This document shows positions 53,929 through 63,958 of a DNA stretch of 64,000 nt, in pieces. The DNA is taken from NCBI RefSeq assembly GCF_001435845.1, contig NZ_CM003596.1, positions 1,612,001 to 1,676,000 of the forward strand. The letters run 5' to 3'. The DNA comes from Psychrobacter sp. P11G3. Lineage in GTDB: Bacteria; Pseudomonadota; Gammaproteobacteria; Pseudomonadales; Moraxellaceae. Position 1 is the stretch's first letter, and each line of letters opens with the position of its first letter. The notes under the pieces were generated by a model. It was not told the origin of the DNA, made no database searches, and worked only from the letters and a program-made list of their open reading frames with translations. A program made the position numbers and the translations under genes.

Positions 53929-54221
53929 ACTAAATCAATCCAATGTTCACGCTGGGCGACCAGCATATATTCAATGATGTCTTGTTCGATTTCGGGAATA
54001 TCGCCAAACATAGCTTGTACCTTTTGGATAATATCAGCAATGGACGCTTGACCATCAATATGTTGCCCAATGATGCTGGCACTGTCATTGAGCTTAATCA
54101 TGCCTTCAGGGTAAAGTAGGACATAGGCGTTTTGCGCAGGCTCAAACTGAAAACGATAACCGTGACGCCATACCGGTACGATGGATTGATCCAGCTCAGG
54201 TAAGCTAGCAGGTATACTCAT
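53925..54221 (-). CDS. pqqD: PQQ biosynthesis peptide chaperone
   Basis: 98 residues, the normal PqqD length. Recognisable are [33 protein letters not shown] and [15 protein letters not shown]. It binds PqqA and presents it to PqqE. It overlaps both pqqC and pqqE by 4 bp, which ties translation of the three together. Confidence 0.95.
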   Translation of the reverse strand: MSIPASLPELDQSIVPVWRHGYRFQFEPAQNAYVLLYPEGMIKLNDSASIIGQHIDGQASIADIIQKVQAMFGDIPEIEQDIIEYMLVAQREHWIDLV

Positions 54222-54976
54222 TTGAATAATCCTTTATGCCAAACATTGTCAGTGGTAACGCTTTGATAAGGGGCTTGATTATGCACATAGGCCAAGCTCA
54301 ATGCATCCAAGATCGTCCATAAGATATCGAGCTTAAACTGTAGGATCTCAAGCATACGCTCTTGTTGCTCGGCGGTTTTGAATGAGTCGAGTGTGATGGT
54401 CAGACCATGCTCAACATCGCGGCGCGCTTGACTCAAGCGTGAGCGGAAATAGGTATAGCCTTGCTCCTTTATCCAAGGGTAATGCTTGGGCCATGACTCT
54501 AAACGTGACTGGTGAATTTGCGGGGCAAACAGCTCAGTCAGGGAGCTACTGGCGGCTTCTCGCCATGACGTCCGCCGCGCAAAATTCACATAGGCATCCA
54601 CGGCAAAACGCACACTCGGTAGCACTAGCTCTTCAGAAATCACTTGCTCACGAGTCAGACCAACTGCTTCTGCCAGACCTAACCATGCCTCACGTCCACC
54701 GCCGTCAGGATACACACCATCTTGATCAATCATGCGCTGGATCCATTCTTGACGCACGCGCTGATCAGGACAGTTTGCCATAATAGCTGCGTCTTTCAAT
54801 GGGATATTGATCTGATAATAAAATCGATTGGCGACCCACGCTTGGATTTGCTGCTGTGTCGCTTTGCCTTCATGCATCATGATATGAAAGGGATGATAAA
54901 TATGATAATACTGACCCTTAGCCATAATCGCTTGTTCAAACGCTTCTGGGCTTAGCGCTGTGTTTTCTTCTTGCAT
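54218..54976 (-). CDS. pqqC: Pyrroloquinoline-quinone synthase
   Basis: 252 residues. Typical stretches are [32 protein letters not shown], and [22 protein letters not shown]. PqqC catalyses the last ring closure and eight-electron oxidation that yields PQQ, without cofactor. A GTG codon lies 9 nt upstream, but the ATG is better placed behind AAGG. It overlaps pqqD. Confidence 0.95.
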   Translation of the reverse strand: MQEENTALSPEAFEQAIMAKGQYYHIYHPFHIMMHEGKATQQQIQAWVANRFYYQINIPLKDAAIMANCPDQRVRQEWIQRMIDQDGVYPDGGGREAWLGLAEAVGLTREQVISEELVLPSVRFAVDAYVNFARRTSWREAASSSLTELFAPQIHQSRLESWPKHYPWIKEQGYTYFRSRLSQARRDVEHGLTITLDSFKTAEQQERMLEILQFKLDILWTILDALSLAYVHNQAPYQSVTTDNVWHKGLFK

Positions 54977-55018
54977 TGTTCTCACCTTACGATTGCTATC
55001 TTTGCCTTACCGTTTGTC

Positions 55019-55930
55019 TTACAGCTCAATCTGCATACCATCAAACGCTACTTCAACACCATGTTGTTTTAATGTCGCGGCTTGTTCAGACTGTTCATTC
55101 AATATCGGATTGGTGTTATTGATATGGATCAGCACCTTACGAGCGTTATCTAACTGATCTAGAGAATGCAGCGAGCCATCTTCACCACTAATATGCAAAT
55201 GTCCCATGTCTTGGCCGGTCTTCGTACCGACGCCGCACTCTTGCATCTCATTGTCCGTCCATAGCGTACCGTCAATCATTACGCAATCAGAGCTTTTCAT
55301 GATTTGCATCACTTGAGCGTCAATTTTACCGAGACCTGGCGCATAAAATAGTTGTTTTTGTGTTTTTAAGTCTTTTACAATCAGGGCAATATTGTCGCCA
55401 TCATGCGGGTCGTTGCGGTGCGGAGAGTAGGGCGGTGCAGAGCTTCTAATCACTAAAGGCGTCAATTCTAAATTGTCAAATCCTTCAATCTTAAACGTCT
55501 TTTCTGGATCAATTTGATTATATTGCAAGCCGCCATTCCAGTGCTTTAACATATTAAAGAGAGGAAATCCTGTTGTTAGATCTTGATAGACCATGTCAGT
55601 ACACCAAACAGGAATTGGACAACCTTCACGCAGGGTCAATAGCCCCGTCGTATGGTCAAGTTGACTGTCCATTAAGACTACATTGGTGATACCTGTATCT
55701 CTCAATTGACGTGCTGGCTGTGCCGCCTTGAACTCAAATAATTGTTGGCGGATATCAGGGGATGCGTTGAATAAGATCCAATCCACACCATTTTCTGATA
55801 TGGCTATCGAAGATTGGGTGCGGGTTTTTGCCTGAATCGTGCCTTGACGCACACCGTGGCAATTATCGCAATTACAGTTCCACTGCGGGAAACCGCCACC
55901 AGCAGCTGAGCCTAAAACGTGAATATACAT
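55019..55930 (-). CDS. pqqB: PQQ biosynthesis protein B (MBL fold)
   Basis: 303 residues. The N-terminus [19 protein letters not shown] is diagnostic, followed by NCDNC. Other conserved parts are [18 protein letters not shown] and [12 protein letters not shown]. PqqB is an iron-dependent hydroxylase acting on the cross-linked Glu-Tyr intermediate. A 42-bp gap separates it from pqqC. The ribosome-binding site is only GGAAAT. It is expressed after read-through of the terminator behind pqqA. Confidence 0.95.
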   Translation of the reverse strand: MYIHVLGSAAGGGFPQWNCNCDNCHGVRQGTIQAKTRTQSSIAISENGVDWILFNASPDIRQQLFEFKAAQPARQLRDTGITNVVLMDSQLDHTTGLLTLREGCPIPVWCTDMVYQDLTTGFPLFNMLKHWNGGLQYNQIDPEKTFKIEGFDNLELTPLVIRSSAPPYSPHRNDPHDGDNIALIVKDLKTQKQLFYAPGLGKIDAQVMQIMKSSDCVMIDGTLWTDNEMQECGVGTKTGQDMGHLHISGEDGSLHSLDQLDNARKVLIHINNTNPILNEQSEQAATLKQHGVEVAFDGMQIEL

Positions 55931-55943
55931 AAATCAATATTTC

Positions 55944-55978
55944 CAAAAAAATAAAAGCCCTAATCATCTAGGGCTTTT
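55944..55978 (-). terminator. Partial terminator between pqqA and pqqB
   Basis: On the minus strand, a 10-bp perfect stem (arms 55969-55978 and 55953-55962) with a 6-nt loop is followed by ATTTTTTT. It lies inside the operon, so it probably lowers expression of pqqBCDE relative to pqqA. Confidence 0.8.
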
Positions 55979-56001
55979 AATGGATTGAGTGCTAATAAGT
56001 T

Positions 56002-56076
56002 TTAGCGTGCTTCGAAATACATAGTCACTTCGAAACCGATACGAATGTCTTGAAAAGCTGGTTTGGTCCACTGCAT
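56002..56076 (-). CDS. pqqA: PQQ precursor peptide
   Basis: 24 residues: [20 protein letters not shown] followed by FEAR. The Glu16 and Tyr20 that become the PQQ skeleton have the right E-x-x-x-Y spacing. A GGAG ribosome-binding site lies upstream. The peptide is modified by PqqE/PqqD, cut out and processed. The gene lies 71 bp before pqqB on the same strand. It is easily missed because of its size. Confidence 0.95.
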   Translation of the reverse strand: MQWTKPAFQDIRIGFEVTMYFEAR

Positions 56077-56441
56077 GGGATTACTCCGGAACGATCTTAC
56101 TATTTAAGAAGTAAGATTAATAAAGTGAATGAGTGATAAAGGGTAGTATAAGCTGCCCCCCGCTGTCAATTTCTTAGATGTTAGTAAAGCGTTAACGAGC
56201 ATCGATTAAGCAGTCTTTTATAGCATAAATGAAAGCTGTTTTTTCGTGCTAAAAAGACAACATATTGGGCATAAGATTAAAAATATCTTTGAATAGATTG
56301 AGCATAAATTATAACTATAAAAAATATGCTCGAAGGGGAGTCAGGTGTATTTCGAGAACTTATGAGTTATACAGATATATTGCAAAAACCGAATTTATAT
56401 ATAAAGTAATAGATTAACTTGATAGATACTGGAGCCTGAAG
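56077..56441. other. Intergenic region upstream of pqqA
   Basis: 365 bp, AT-rich, between the divergent pqqA gene and the first small paralogue. It must hold the pqq promoter; no clear boxes or repeats could be assigned by eye. Confidence 0.5.
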
Positions 56442-56693
56442 ATGATTGCTGAATTACAAGGCAGCGAGCTAACCAAAGCCATCTTGGGAAATATCAGCAA
56501 CTATGTATGGTGTGCTGTCAGCAACGTTAGCGATGATTATGCTATAGCAACCATAGATAATGGTTACTACGAATTGTTGGTTCCTATTGTAGCCTTTAAT
56601 AACGATCAGTTCGTTTGTGATAAAGGTGATCTATGGGAATATGCTGTCTCAGTAAAGAGAGTGGCACTTACTCATGATGATGTGGGGCTATAA
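56442..56693 (+). CDS. Small protein of unknown function, paralogue A
   Basis: 83 residues, acidic, without signal or membrane segment. It shares a clear pattern with the gene 255 bp downstream: GSELT near the start, WCAVS, IVAF, QF.C, W.YAV and ALT..D. The pair is thus a tandem duplication of an unnamed family. A GGAG ribosome-binding site precedes the ATG. No toxin, phage or secretion gene is adjacent. Confidence 0.72.
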   Translation: MIAELQGSELTKAILGNISNYVWCAVSNVSDDYAIATIDNGYYELLVPIVAFNNDQFVCDKGDLWEYAVSVKRVALTHDDVGL

Positions 56694-56948
56694 CTCATTA
56701 TCAATATAGTGCCTGTTACGTTCTACATACAGATTAGTCTTACAGCCTATGCGTGAAAATCTACCACCTGTCTACAACTTCTTGTTCTAGCTGACAATAC
56801 ATCTGTACTATCTATTTATAAGCTCATCTGTCTAACCATCAATATTTTGTAACGATAGATAAAACAGGTTCGAAGATGCTCAAGTGATTGCTGTTACAAA
56901 ACCGCTTGTTTAGCTTACTAATCATTGTCATTGAATAGGAGTAACAAC

Positions 56949-57194
56949 ATGGATACGGTAATTGTTGGAAGCGAACTAACTCGTTCAATGCTTGAGGACG
57001 GTCATAAAAATATATGGTGTGCTGTAAGTGATGAGAGTGATGAGAATGCTCTAGAAGATCAGGTAGGTAATGACTTCACATCTCGCATTGTGGCTTTTGA
57101 AGATGGCCAGTTCTATTGTACGGGCGGTATGCCTTGGAAGTATGCAGTGCCAATTGAAATAATTGCATTGACGCGATATGACTTTTCTCTTTAG
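56949..57194 (+). CDS. Small protein of unknown function, paralogue B
   Basis: 81 residues from MDTVIVGSELTRSML. It is related to paralogue A (GSELT, WCAVS, RIVAFEDGQF, KYAVPIE, ALTRYD). The two diverge in the middle, where this one has the more acidic segment DESDENALED. The ATG follows TAGGAGT; a longer start 24 nt upstream is less likely. A terminator follows. Confidence 0.72.
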   Translation: MDTVIVGSELTRSMLEDGHKNIWCAVSDESDENALEDQVGNDFTSRIVAFEDGQFYCTGGMPWKYAVPIEIIALTRYDFSL

Positions 57195-57285
57195 TGAACA
57201 ACATAACTTAGATAAGTTTGGATAGTCATCGCCGAAAGTAAATCCTAATATTAAGATATTTAGTTAGATAAAATGCGCGACTGAC

Positions 57286-57330
57286 AAGGCCATTCAAGCG
57301 ATGTAATATACAGCTTGAATGGCCTTTTGT
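57286..57330. terminator. Intrinsic terminator after the small paralogues
   Basis: A 14-bp perfect stem (57286-57299 with 57313-57326), 13-nt loop, followed by a short T-rich tract. It also lies at the 3' end of the convergent dehydrogenase gene. Confidence 0.8.
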
Positions 57331-57358
57331 GTTTTAGAGCCAGTTTGAAAGCTATTTA

Positions 57359-58255
57359 TTATTTCAAAAAATCAGGCTGCATAAAGGCTGGGTTTGGATA
57401 AGTGTAGAAACCTTCACCAGTCGCGAATCCTAGTTTGTTTTGATCGATTAATTGCTCTTTTAAATATTGAGCAGCCTTGAACCTCACAGGATTTTGAGTT
57501 TTTTCAGCAGATAGTTTTGTGATGTTGTAGGCAGTGTTGATACCGATAGTGTCCAATATGGCAAAGGGGCCTGACGGCGCGCCAGTTACTATCATCCACG
57601 TTTTATCTATCGTATGTGGATCGGCAACTTCTTTTGCAACCAATTGCAAAGCTGCATCTATAAAAGGCGCCAACAAACTGTTCATGATATAGCCGGGTTG
57701 CTCCTTATCCAGCGGCATTGCCACCATACCGATGGCAGTAGCAAAAGCAACAACCTCATCAAATACTTTAGGATCTGTCCCAGGATGTCCCATGATTTCG
57801 GCGACATTATGCATCCAAATTTTATTGGCAAAATGTAGCGCTAAAAACTGCGCAGGTCGTCCCGTTGATTCTGCAAACTGGCTAGGAAGTAAGGTTGAGG
57901 TATTGGTCGCAAAGATGGTTTTCTCTGGCGCTAGTTTGGCAAGTTTTTCATAAAATTCGATTTTAATTTCAGGAATCTCGGGAATGGCTTCAATCATTAG
58001 ATCAGCATCTTTGACTGCTTCTGCTAAGTCTGAGGTGTAGCTGAGATTATCAAAAGCCTTATCCAACTGCTCTTGAGTTGCCCTCAAATCCTTTCGAAAA
58101 GCCTTGCACATCAATTGAAATTTTGACTTTGCTTTTTCTAAAACCTCATCATTGATGTCATAGACACTGACATTAAAATCATGAAATGCGGCCTGAAAAG
58201 CAATTTGGTAGCCTAGGATGCCGCTTCCCGCGACAGTTACATTTTTATACGTCAT
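57359..58255 (-). CDS. 3-hydroxyacyl-CoA dehydrogenase family protein
   Basis: 298 residues. The NAD-binding motif VAGSGILGYQIAFQAA is at 8-23, followed by the 3-HAD domain (ADLMIEAIPEIPEIKIEFYEKL, FATNTSTLLPSQFA). The usual HFFNP reads HFANKIWMH, giving the catalytic His but an altered context. The C-terminal domain has PGYIMNSLLAPF. It oxidises short 3-hydroxyacyl-CoAs or related substrates. It is monocistronic and lies downstream of a LysR gene on the same strand, 615 bp apart. Confidence 0.9.
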   Translation of the reverse strand: MTYKNVTVAGSGILGYQIAFQAAFHDFNVSVYDINDEVLEKAKSKFQLMCKAFRKDLRATQEQLDKAFDNLSYTSDLAEAVKDADLMIEAIPEIPEIKIEFYEKLAKLAPEKTIFATNTSTLLPSQFAESTGRPAQFLALHFANKIWMHNVAEIMGHPGTDPKVFDEVVAFATAIGMVAMPLDKEQPGYIMNSLLAPFIDAALQLVAKEVADPHTIDKTWMIVTGAPSGPFAILDTIGINTAYNITKLSAEKTQNPVRFKAAQYLKEQLIDQNKLGFATGEGFYTYPNPAFMQPDFLK

Positions 58256-58770
58256 TGTATTTATTTCCTAATAGTAGTGGATATAAGTTGCTAGATAAAT
58301 GTCTAGAACTTATAGACCTATTATTAGATGGTTTTACTTCATTATTCAACCTTCATTTTTATAAAAACATTAAAGAGAACCCAAAAATATCGCTATGCAA
58401 GTATCAGATAAGTTTATACTACTTGACTTATTATATTATTAAATAATTCAATAACTTGATGACCATGTTACTAACTTTACACCTGATGATTTTATGATAA
58501 TTGAAGGCTAATTTCATATCATAACGACATTTTTAATGACTGTTGATGTCAAAATATTGTCCTATCTAGTATGCTCTAAAAGCATTAGCATCATATTACC
58601 GAATTTACTCAATATTAGGCTTGGGAGCAAGCATATTATTTATCCTAGTTAAGCGAATCAAAGAGATGTACGATAAAAATCGCATTTAACGGATTCAATA
58701 TATAAGGAAGGCTATTGTCCCTATTATTATTCTTACGTATAAATTCGTTGCCACATTCGAAGGTTTGCAC
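58256..58770. other. Intergenic, AT-rich
   Basis: 515 bp with no credible gene. It must contain the dehydrogenase promoter near its left end. The right end runs into the GST remnant. Confidence 0.5.
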
Positions 58771-58876
58771 ATGTATCATGCACCATTTTTCAACTGTGCT
58801 ATGTGCGTAAGGATTGCATTAGCGGAGAAGCAGCTAGAGTGGACAAGCCTATTGATCTGTCTAAAGGTTATTAGCA
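58771..58876 (+). pseudogene. Remnant of a glutathione S-transferase gene (N-terminus)
   Basis: The first 27 codons read MYHAPFFNCAMCVRIALAEKQ then LEWTS, matching the N-terminal thioredoxin-fold start of bacterial GSTs. After a frameshift the next codons (PIDLSKG) match the following GST segment. The remainder is missing and the remnant abuts the 3' end of the LysR gene on the other strand. Confidence 0.65.
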
Positions 58877-59776
58877 GTAGTAAGCCTGTTTTTGATGTAA
58901 TGATTCTCGCAGATGCGCTACAAGCAGTTTCAACTTTTGGTCCGGTTGCCGTGCCTTGGGGTAAACCGCATACATGCCCATTTTCTTTCGTGTAAAGCGT
59001 TGCAAAATTTGAGTGAGCGTATTTTGCTGCATCTCTTCATAAACAAGAGCTTGTGGTAAAAAGGCGATACCTAGGTCGCTGAGAGTCGCTTGTTTAATCG
59101 CATTAAGATGATTGCTATGAAACCGACCCTGTACAGGAAGCAGTTGCTCCGTACCATCTATATATAGCGGCCATATACCATTCGCCGTATGATCAAACTT
59201 ATAGACCAAACACTCATGACTCCGTAATTGTTCAGGGGTTTGAGGTGTACCGTGTCGCTCTAAATAGTCTGGTGTCGCACATATGACCCACTGGCTATCT
59301 ATAAGACGTCTTGCAATGAGTGATGAGTCTTCAAGCTCTGCTGTCCTTATCGCCAGATCAAATCCTTCTTCTATCAAATCAACCAATCGATTGGTAATCT
59401 GTAAATCTACTGATATTTCTGGGTGTTGTTTACAGAATTCGGCAATGGATTCGCTCAATATTAGATTTGCAGAGACCGCTGGCATGGTTATACGTATGTT
59501 GCCTTTCATGTCCTCACCATAGCCTGTAACGGCATTTTCAGCTTCCTGAAAGGCAAATTTAGCGATTTTAGCTTTGTTATAAAGCGTCCTTCCTGCATCG
59601 GTTAAGCTTAACTTTCTGGTTGTCCTATACAGTAGCTGTGCATTTAAGCTTTCTTCTAATCTTGCAATGCGTTTACTTACCACTGAATTCGTTAATGACA
59701 GCTTTTCAGCGACCCGAGAAAATGACCCTTCATCAACCACTTGGACGAATAAAACCATATCGTCAGCTTTGCCCAT
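58871..59776 (-). CDS. LysR family transcriptional regulator
   Basis: 301 residues. The winged helix is MVLFVQVVDEGSFSRVAEKLSLTNSVVSKRIARLE with LLYRTTRKLSLT. The effector domain is complete. A GGGGAA site precedes the ATG. It is divergent from D-lactate dehydrogenase; a TTGAT-N7-ATCAA repeat lies between them (59841-59857). Control of dld, of the dehydrogenase downstream, or of the lost GST gene are all possible. Confidence 0.88.
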   Translation of the reverse strand: MGKADDMVLFVQVVDEGSFSRVAEKLSLTNSVVSKRIARLEESLNAQLLYRTTRKLSLTDAGRTLYNKAKIAKFAFQEAENAVTGYGEDMKGNIRITMPAVSANLILSESIAEFCKQHPEISVDLQITNRLVDLIEEGFDLAIRTAELEDSSLIARRLIDSQWVICATPDYLERHGTPQTPEQLRSHECLVYKFDHTANGIWPLYIDGTEQLLPVQGRFHSNHLNAIKQATLSDLGIAFLPQALVYEEMQQNTLTQILQRFTRKKMGMYAVYPKARQPDQKLKLLVAHLRESLHQKQAYYC

Positions 59777-60047
59777 ACTTGTTCCCCAATTGGTGTAATA
59801 CGTTTTGGATTATAGCAAAAAAAGAAAATAACATTGTCCTTTGATGCAATATATCAATGTATTGACAAGGCGTAGAATATTTTAGGGAATTTTGAATATT
59901 TAATCGATACACTGATGAGCAATCACTGTGTATGGCGGCTTGAAAGGTTCTAATCACTATTTTACCTACTATCTATTATGTGTTGTTCTGCGGGATTATC
60001 GTCATGGCTGCCATTTATATCTTTGGTTTTCAAGGGCCTTTAGCATC

Positions 60048-61856
60048 ATGAGTGACACACAATCACTAAATAAAGAGCGTCATATGCCGTCATTAAATAG
60101 AGCTTCATCAAACCTTTTCTCATCAAATATAGCGCATCAAGACCAAGACACACTTCATCCTGAGCAAGTATTAGACAAGCTAACCCATTTACTGGGAGCC
60201 GGCAATGTACAGGCCGATCCAGAAAAAAATGAACACTATAGAATGGGGTGGCGCTCTGGTGGCGGCAGCGCTTTGGCTGTTTTGTTTCCGCAAACGTTGC
60301 TGGAGATTTGGCGTAGTCTAGAGATATGTGTGGAAGGCGACTGCATTATTATCATGCAAGCAGCAAAAACGGGACTGACTGAAGGCTCAACCCCGAGCGG
60401 TAATGACTACGATAGACCAGTTGTTGTGATCAATACCCTTGCAATGAATCAGTTGTATTTGGTGAATGATAACGAGCAAGTGATTAGCTTACCTGGCGCC
60501 ACGTTGCACCAGTTGCAAAGTCAGCTTAAAGCCGTAAATAGAGCGCCTCACTCGGTCATCGGTTCATCGACGTTAGGTGCATCTATTATTGGCGGTGTCT
60601 CTAATAATTCTGGTGGGGCTCTGGTGAAAAGAGGTCCTGCTTATACTGAGCTGGCATTGTTTGCCCAAATAGACAAGCACGGTCAGCTAGTGCTGGTTAA
60701 CCACCTAGACGTAGAGTTAGGAGATACCCCAGAAGAAATACTCACTAACTTGCAAACAGGTAATTTTGATAAAAGAGCATTACCTGACACTGGCAAGCTC
60801 GCATCTGACAAAGAGTACATCGCTAGAGTAAAAGATGTTGAAGCAAGCACACCAAGTCGTTTTAATGCGGATAAGCGAAGACTGTATGAAGCAAGCGGCT
60901 GCGCTGGCAAGCTTGCCGTGTTTGCAGTACGTCTTGATACCTATCCAACAGCTGTAAAAGAGAAAACATTTTATATAGGTACCAACAGTGTGAGTGAGCT
61001 TGCACAGCTCAGGAGGCAAATATTATCAAGCTTCGATAATATTCCGGAAGTAGGTGAGTACATGCATCGTGATATATTCGATGTATCCGCTAAATACGGA
61101 AAAGACACGTTCCTGAGTATTAAGCATCTTGGTACCAATGCCTTACCTAGACTATTTTCTATCAAAGGTGCTATGGATGCAAAATTCCATAAATGGTCAT
61201 GGATGCCAAAGCATTTCACTGACAAAGTCATGCAATTCGTCGCCAATATATTTCCAAAGCATTTACCGAAGCGAATGCTAGAGTATCGCGACCAATATGA
61301 GCATCATTTAATCTTAAAAATGAGTGATGCTGGAATAGCAGAAGCACAGGATTTTCTGAAGGTGTTTTTCGACGCTTCAAATACGGGTAACTATTTTGAA
61401 TGTAGTCAAGAAGAATCAGAAAGCGCCTTTTTACATCGCTTTGCCGCAGCAGGTGCCGCACTAAGGTATGAAGTCATACATGAAAAAGACGTCGGCGATA
61501 TATTGGCATTAGATATTGCCATACCACGTAACGAATTAGAATGGCTCGAAACGCTACCTGAAGACATTGAACAGCATTTGGAGAAGAAACTCTATTATGG
61601 ACACTTCTTTTGTTATGTGTTTCATCAAGACTATATTCTGAAGAAGGGCAGTGATGCACATCTTGTTAAAAAGATGATGTTAGAGCTACTGAGCGCACGT
61701 GGAGCCAAATATCCTGCTGAGCATAATGTCGGACACCTATACGAAGCGGAACCTGATTTGCAGAACTTTTATGCAAGCTTAGACCCAACCAATACCTTTA
61801 ATCCGGGTATTGGTAAAATGCCGAAAACCAAACGTAATTGCTCGTGCTGTCTATAA
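60048..61856 (+). CDS. dld: Quinone-dependent D-lactate dehydrogenase
   Basis: About 602 residues. The N-terminal FAD-binding domain has YRMGWRSGGGSALAVLFPQ, MQAAKTGLTEGSTPSG and a second stretch GSSTLGASIIGGVSNNSGGAL. A membrane-associated D-LDH domain follows (GKDTFLSIKHLGTNALPRLFSIKG), and the C-terminal half has EHNVGHLYEA. It oxidises D-lactate to pyruvate and passes electrons to quinone. The last residues NCSCCL are cysteine-rich. The start is uncertain: this ATG and one 36 nt downstream are both possible, and a longer GTG start is less likely. Confidence 0.92.
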   Translation: MSDTQSLNKERHMPSLNRASSNLFSSNIAHQDQDTLHPEQVLDKLTHLLGAGNVQADPEKNEHYRMGWRSGGGSALAVLFPQTLLEIWRSLEICVEGDCIIIMQAAKTGLTEGSTPSGNDYDRPVVVINTLAMNQLYLVNDNEQVISLPGATLHQLQSQLKAVNRAPHSVIGSSTLGASIIGGVSNNSGGALVKRGPAYTELALFAQIDKHGQLVLVNHLDVELGDTPEEILTNLQTGNFDKRALPDTGKLASDKEYIARVKDVEASTPSRFNADKRRLYEASGCAGKLAVFAVRLDTYPTAVKEKTFYIGTNSVSELAQLRRQILSSFDNIPEVGEYMHRDIFDVSAKYGKDTFLSIKHLGTNALPRLFSIKGAMDAKFHKWSWMPKHFTDKVMQFVANIFPKHLPKRMLEYRDQYEHHLILKMSDAGIAEAQDFLKVFFDASNTGNYFECSQEESESAFLHRFAAAGAALRYEVIHEKDVGDILALDIAIPRNELEWLETLPEDIEQHLEKKLYYGHFFCYVFHQDYILKKGSDAHLVKKMMLELLSARGAKYPAEHNVGHLYEAEPDLQNFYASLDPTNTFNPGIGKMPKTKRNCSCCL

Positions 61857-62165
61857 CTGAACTTTAAAAGTGGCATTGGGCTGATTATTTATCAGTAGCT
61901 AAGCAAAGTAGCAAAGTAGCTGAATAGTTCAGTGTTTGTCTATTATAAACGTTCAGTACACCTTCAGAAGCACTGCCGATTGGTAGTGCTTTTTGATTAT
62001 TTCTAGGCAAATATATCAGTGGCCTCAAGTTCAGAAGCATATTTATTCAAAATGATTTTGTTATCTATTGTTAAATACCAGTCGATGCTATGTATAATGC
62101 AGCACTAGCATAGCTTTCACTCAGTATGGCTTTCACTCATATGCCTTTAATAAGAAGATTACATT
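61857..62165. other. Intergenic region between dld and maeA
   Basis: 309 bp. It contains the dld terminator and short AAGTAGC direct repeats near 61910. The malic enzyme promoter must lie in the right half. No further gene is seen. Confidence 0.5.
61968..61995 (+). terminator. Intrinsic terminator after dld
   Basis: A 10-bp stem with one G-T wobble (61968-61977 with 61982-61991) and a 4-nt loop, followed by a T-run. Confidence 0.8.
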
Positions 62166-63848
62166 ATGTCAAACAAGCGTCCTTTATATATTCCTGTTGC
62201 TGGACCCGCTCTTTTAGAGACACCTTTACTGAATAAAGGTAGTGCTTTTTCATCAGAAGAACGTAGTAGCTTTAATTTAACGGGGCTATTACCTCATAAT
62301 ATTGAAACGATTGAGGAGCAATCATTACGTGCTTATCATCAACTAAGCTCATTCACTGACGCGATGGATAAGCATATTTACTTGCGTAACATCCAAGATA
62401 CCAATGAAACCTTATTTCATCATCTCATTGAGCAGCATATCGAAGAAGTCATGCCGCTCATTTATACCCCAACCGTTGGTCAGGCGTGTGAAAAATTCTC
62501 GCAAATTTATCGTCGTAAACGTGGTTTGTTTATCTCATATCCTGAGCGTCACAAAATCGACGATATGCTACAAAATGCCACCAAACAAAACGTTAAAGTG
62601 ATCGTTGTTACTGACGGTGAACGTATATTGGGCCTAGGGGATCAGGGTATTGGCGGTATGGGTATTCCAATCGGTAAGTTGTCTTTATACACGGCTTGTG
62701 GTGGTATTAGCCCAGCTTATTGTCTACCTATTTTGCTGGATGTCGGCACCAATAACCAACAGCTGCTTGACGATCCTATGTATATGGGCTGGAGAAATCC
62801 GCGCATCTCTGGCGATGAATATAATGAATTTGTGGACTTATTCATTCAAGCCGTTAAGCGCCGTTGGCCAGAAGTGTTATTGCAGTTTGAAGATTTTGCT
62901 CAGGAAAACGCGACACCATTATTGAATAAATATCGTGATCAGCTATGCTGCTTTAATGATGATATTCAAGGGACTGCTGCGGTATCGGTTGGTACTCTGA
63001 TTGCAGCGTGTCTAAATAAAGGTCAAAAACTTAGCCAACAGAATATCGCATTTTTAGGAGCAGGATCTGCGGGTTGCGGTATTGCTGAGCATATCATTCG
63101 CCAAATGCAGCGTGAAGGATTGACTGAAGAGCAAGCTCGTAGTCAAGTATTCATGGTTGATCGCTATGGCTTGCTAACAGATGGCATGACAGAGCTGCAA
63201 AAATTCCAAGAACCGTTAGTACAAAAAGAATCAGCTATTGCCAGCTGGGATAAAAGCAAGAAACTCGGCTTAGCGCAAGTGGTTAAACAAGCAAAAATCA
63301 CCGTATTATTTGGTGTTAGCGGACAAAAAGGTCTGTTTACCCAAGAAGTGATCGAGTCGCTATGTGCTAATACTGAGCACCCAATTGTACTACCACTTTC
63401 AAATCCAACGTCTCGTGTGGAAGCAACGCCGCAAGAAGTCATGAATTGGAGTAAAGGTAAGGCAATTGTTGCGACGGGTAGTCCGTTTCCTCATACCACT
63501 TATAACGGTCAGTCTTTTGAGGTTTCTCAGTGTAATAACAGCTATATTTTCCCGGGTATTGGTCTAGGTGTTTTAGCAGCACGTGCGTCAGGTATCAGCG
63601 ATAATATGCTAACGGCGGCAAGCCAAGCCCTTGCAGATATATCAATGGAATACGAAAAAGCACCTGGTGCCATCCTACCGCCGATCAAAGTTATCAGAGA
63701 GATCAGTGAAAAAATAGCGTATGCAGTGGCATTGCAAGCGGCTCAAGATAAGCTAGCACTACCTATCACATCGGAGAATTTACAACGCCGATTAAAAGCG
63801 AACTTTTGGTTACCTGAATATCGTAACTATCGCCGTACTTCTTTCTAG
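62166..63848 (+). CDS. maeA: NAD-dependent malic enzyme
   Basis: 560 residues, normal for the SfcA/MaeA type. Landmarks are [57 protein letters not shown] with the metal ligands, and the NAD-binding [13 protein letters not shown]. The C-terminal half has [13 protein letters not shown] and [11 protein letters not shown]. It converts malate to pyruvate and CO2 with NAD+. It has its own terminator and is monocistronic. With dld upstream it supports pyruvate supply. Confidence 0.95.
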   Translation: MSNKRPLYIPVAGPALLETPLLNKGSAFSSEERSSFNLTGLLPHNIETIEEQSLRAYHQLSSFTDAMDKHIYLRNIQDTNETLFHHLIEQHIEEVMPLIYTPTVGQACEKFSQIYRRKRGLFISYPERHKIDDMLQNATKQNVKVIVVTDGERILGLGDQGIGGMGIPIGKLSLYTACGGISPAYCLPILLDVGTNNQQLLDDPMYMGWRNPRISGDEYNEFVDLFIQAVKRRWPEVLLQFEDFAQENATPLLNKYRDQLCCFNDDIQGTAAVSVGTLIAACLNKGQKLSQQNIAFLGAGSAGCGIAEHIIRQMQREGLTEEQARSQVFMVDRYGLLTDGMTELQKFQEPLVQKESAIASWDKSKKLGLAQVVKQAKITVLFGVSGQKGLFTQEVIESLCANTEHPIVLPLSNPTSRVEATPQEVMNWSKGKAIVATGSPFPHTTYNGQSFEVSQCNNSYIFPGIGLGVLAARASGISDNMLTAASQALADISMEYEKAPGAILPPIKVIREISEKIAYAVALQAAQDKLALPITSENLQRRLKANFWLPEYRNYRRTSF

Positions 63849-63909
63849 GTTAGAGATTAGATATAAAAATTCCTAATATTAGATACATTATCTAAGTAAA
63901 GCATTAAAT

Positions 63910-63958
63910 AAAAAAGGTTGCTAACGCTATATTATATATAGTGTCGGCAACCTTTTTT
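63910..63958 (+). terminator. Intrinsic terminator after maeA
   Basis: A long hairpin: outer arms AAAAAAGGTTGC (63910-63921) and GCAACCTTTTTT (63947-63958), inner arms CGCTATAT/ATATAGTG, with a T-run at the end. Confidence 0.88.
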
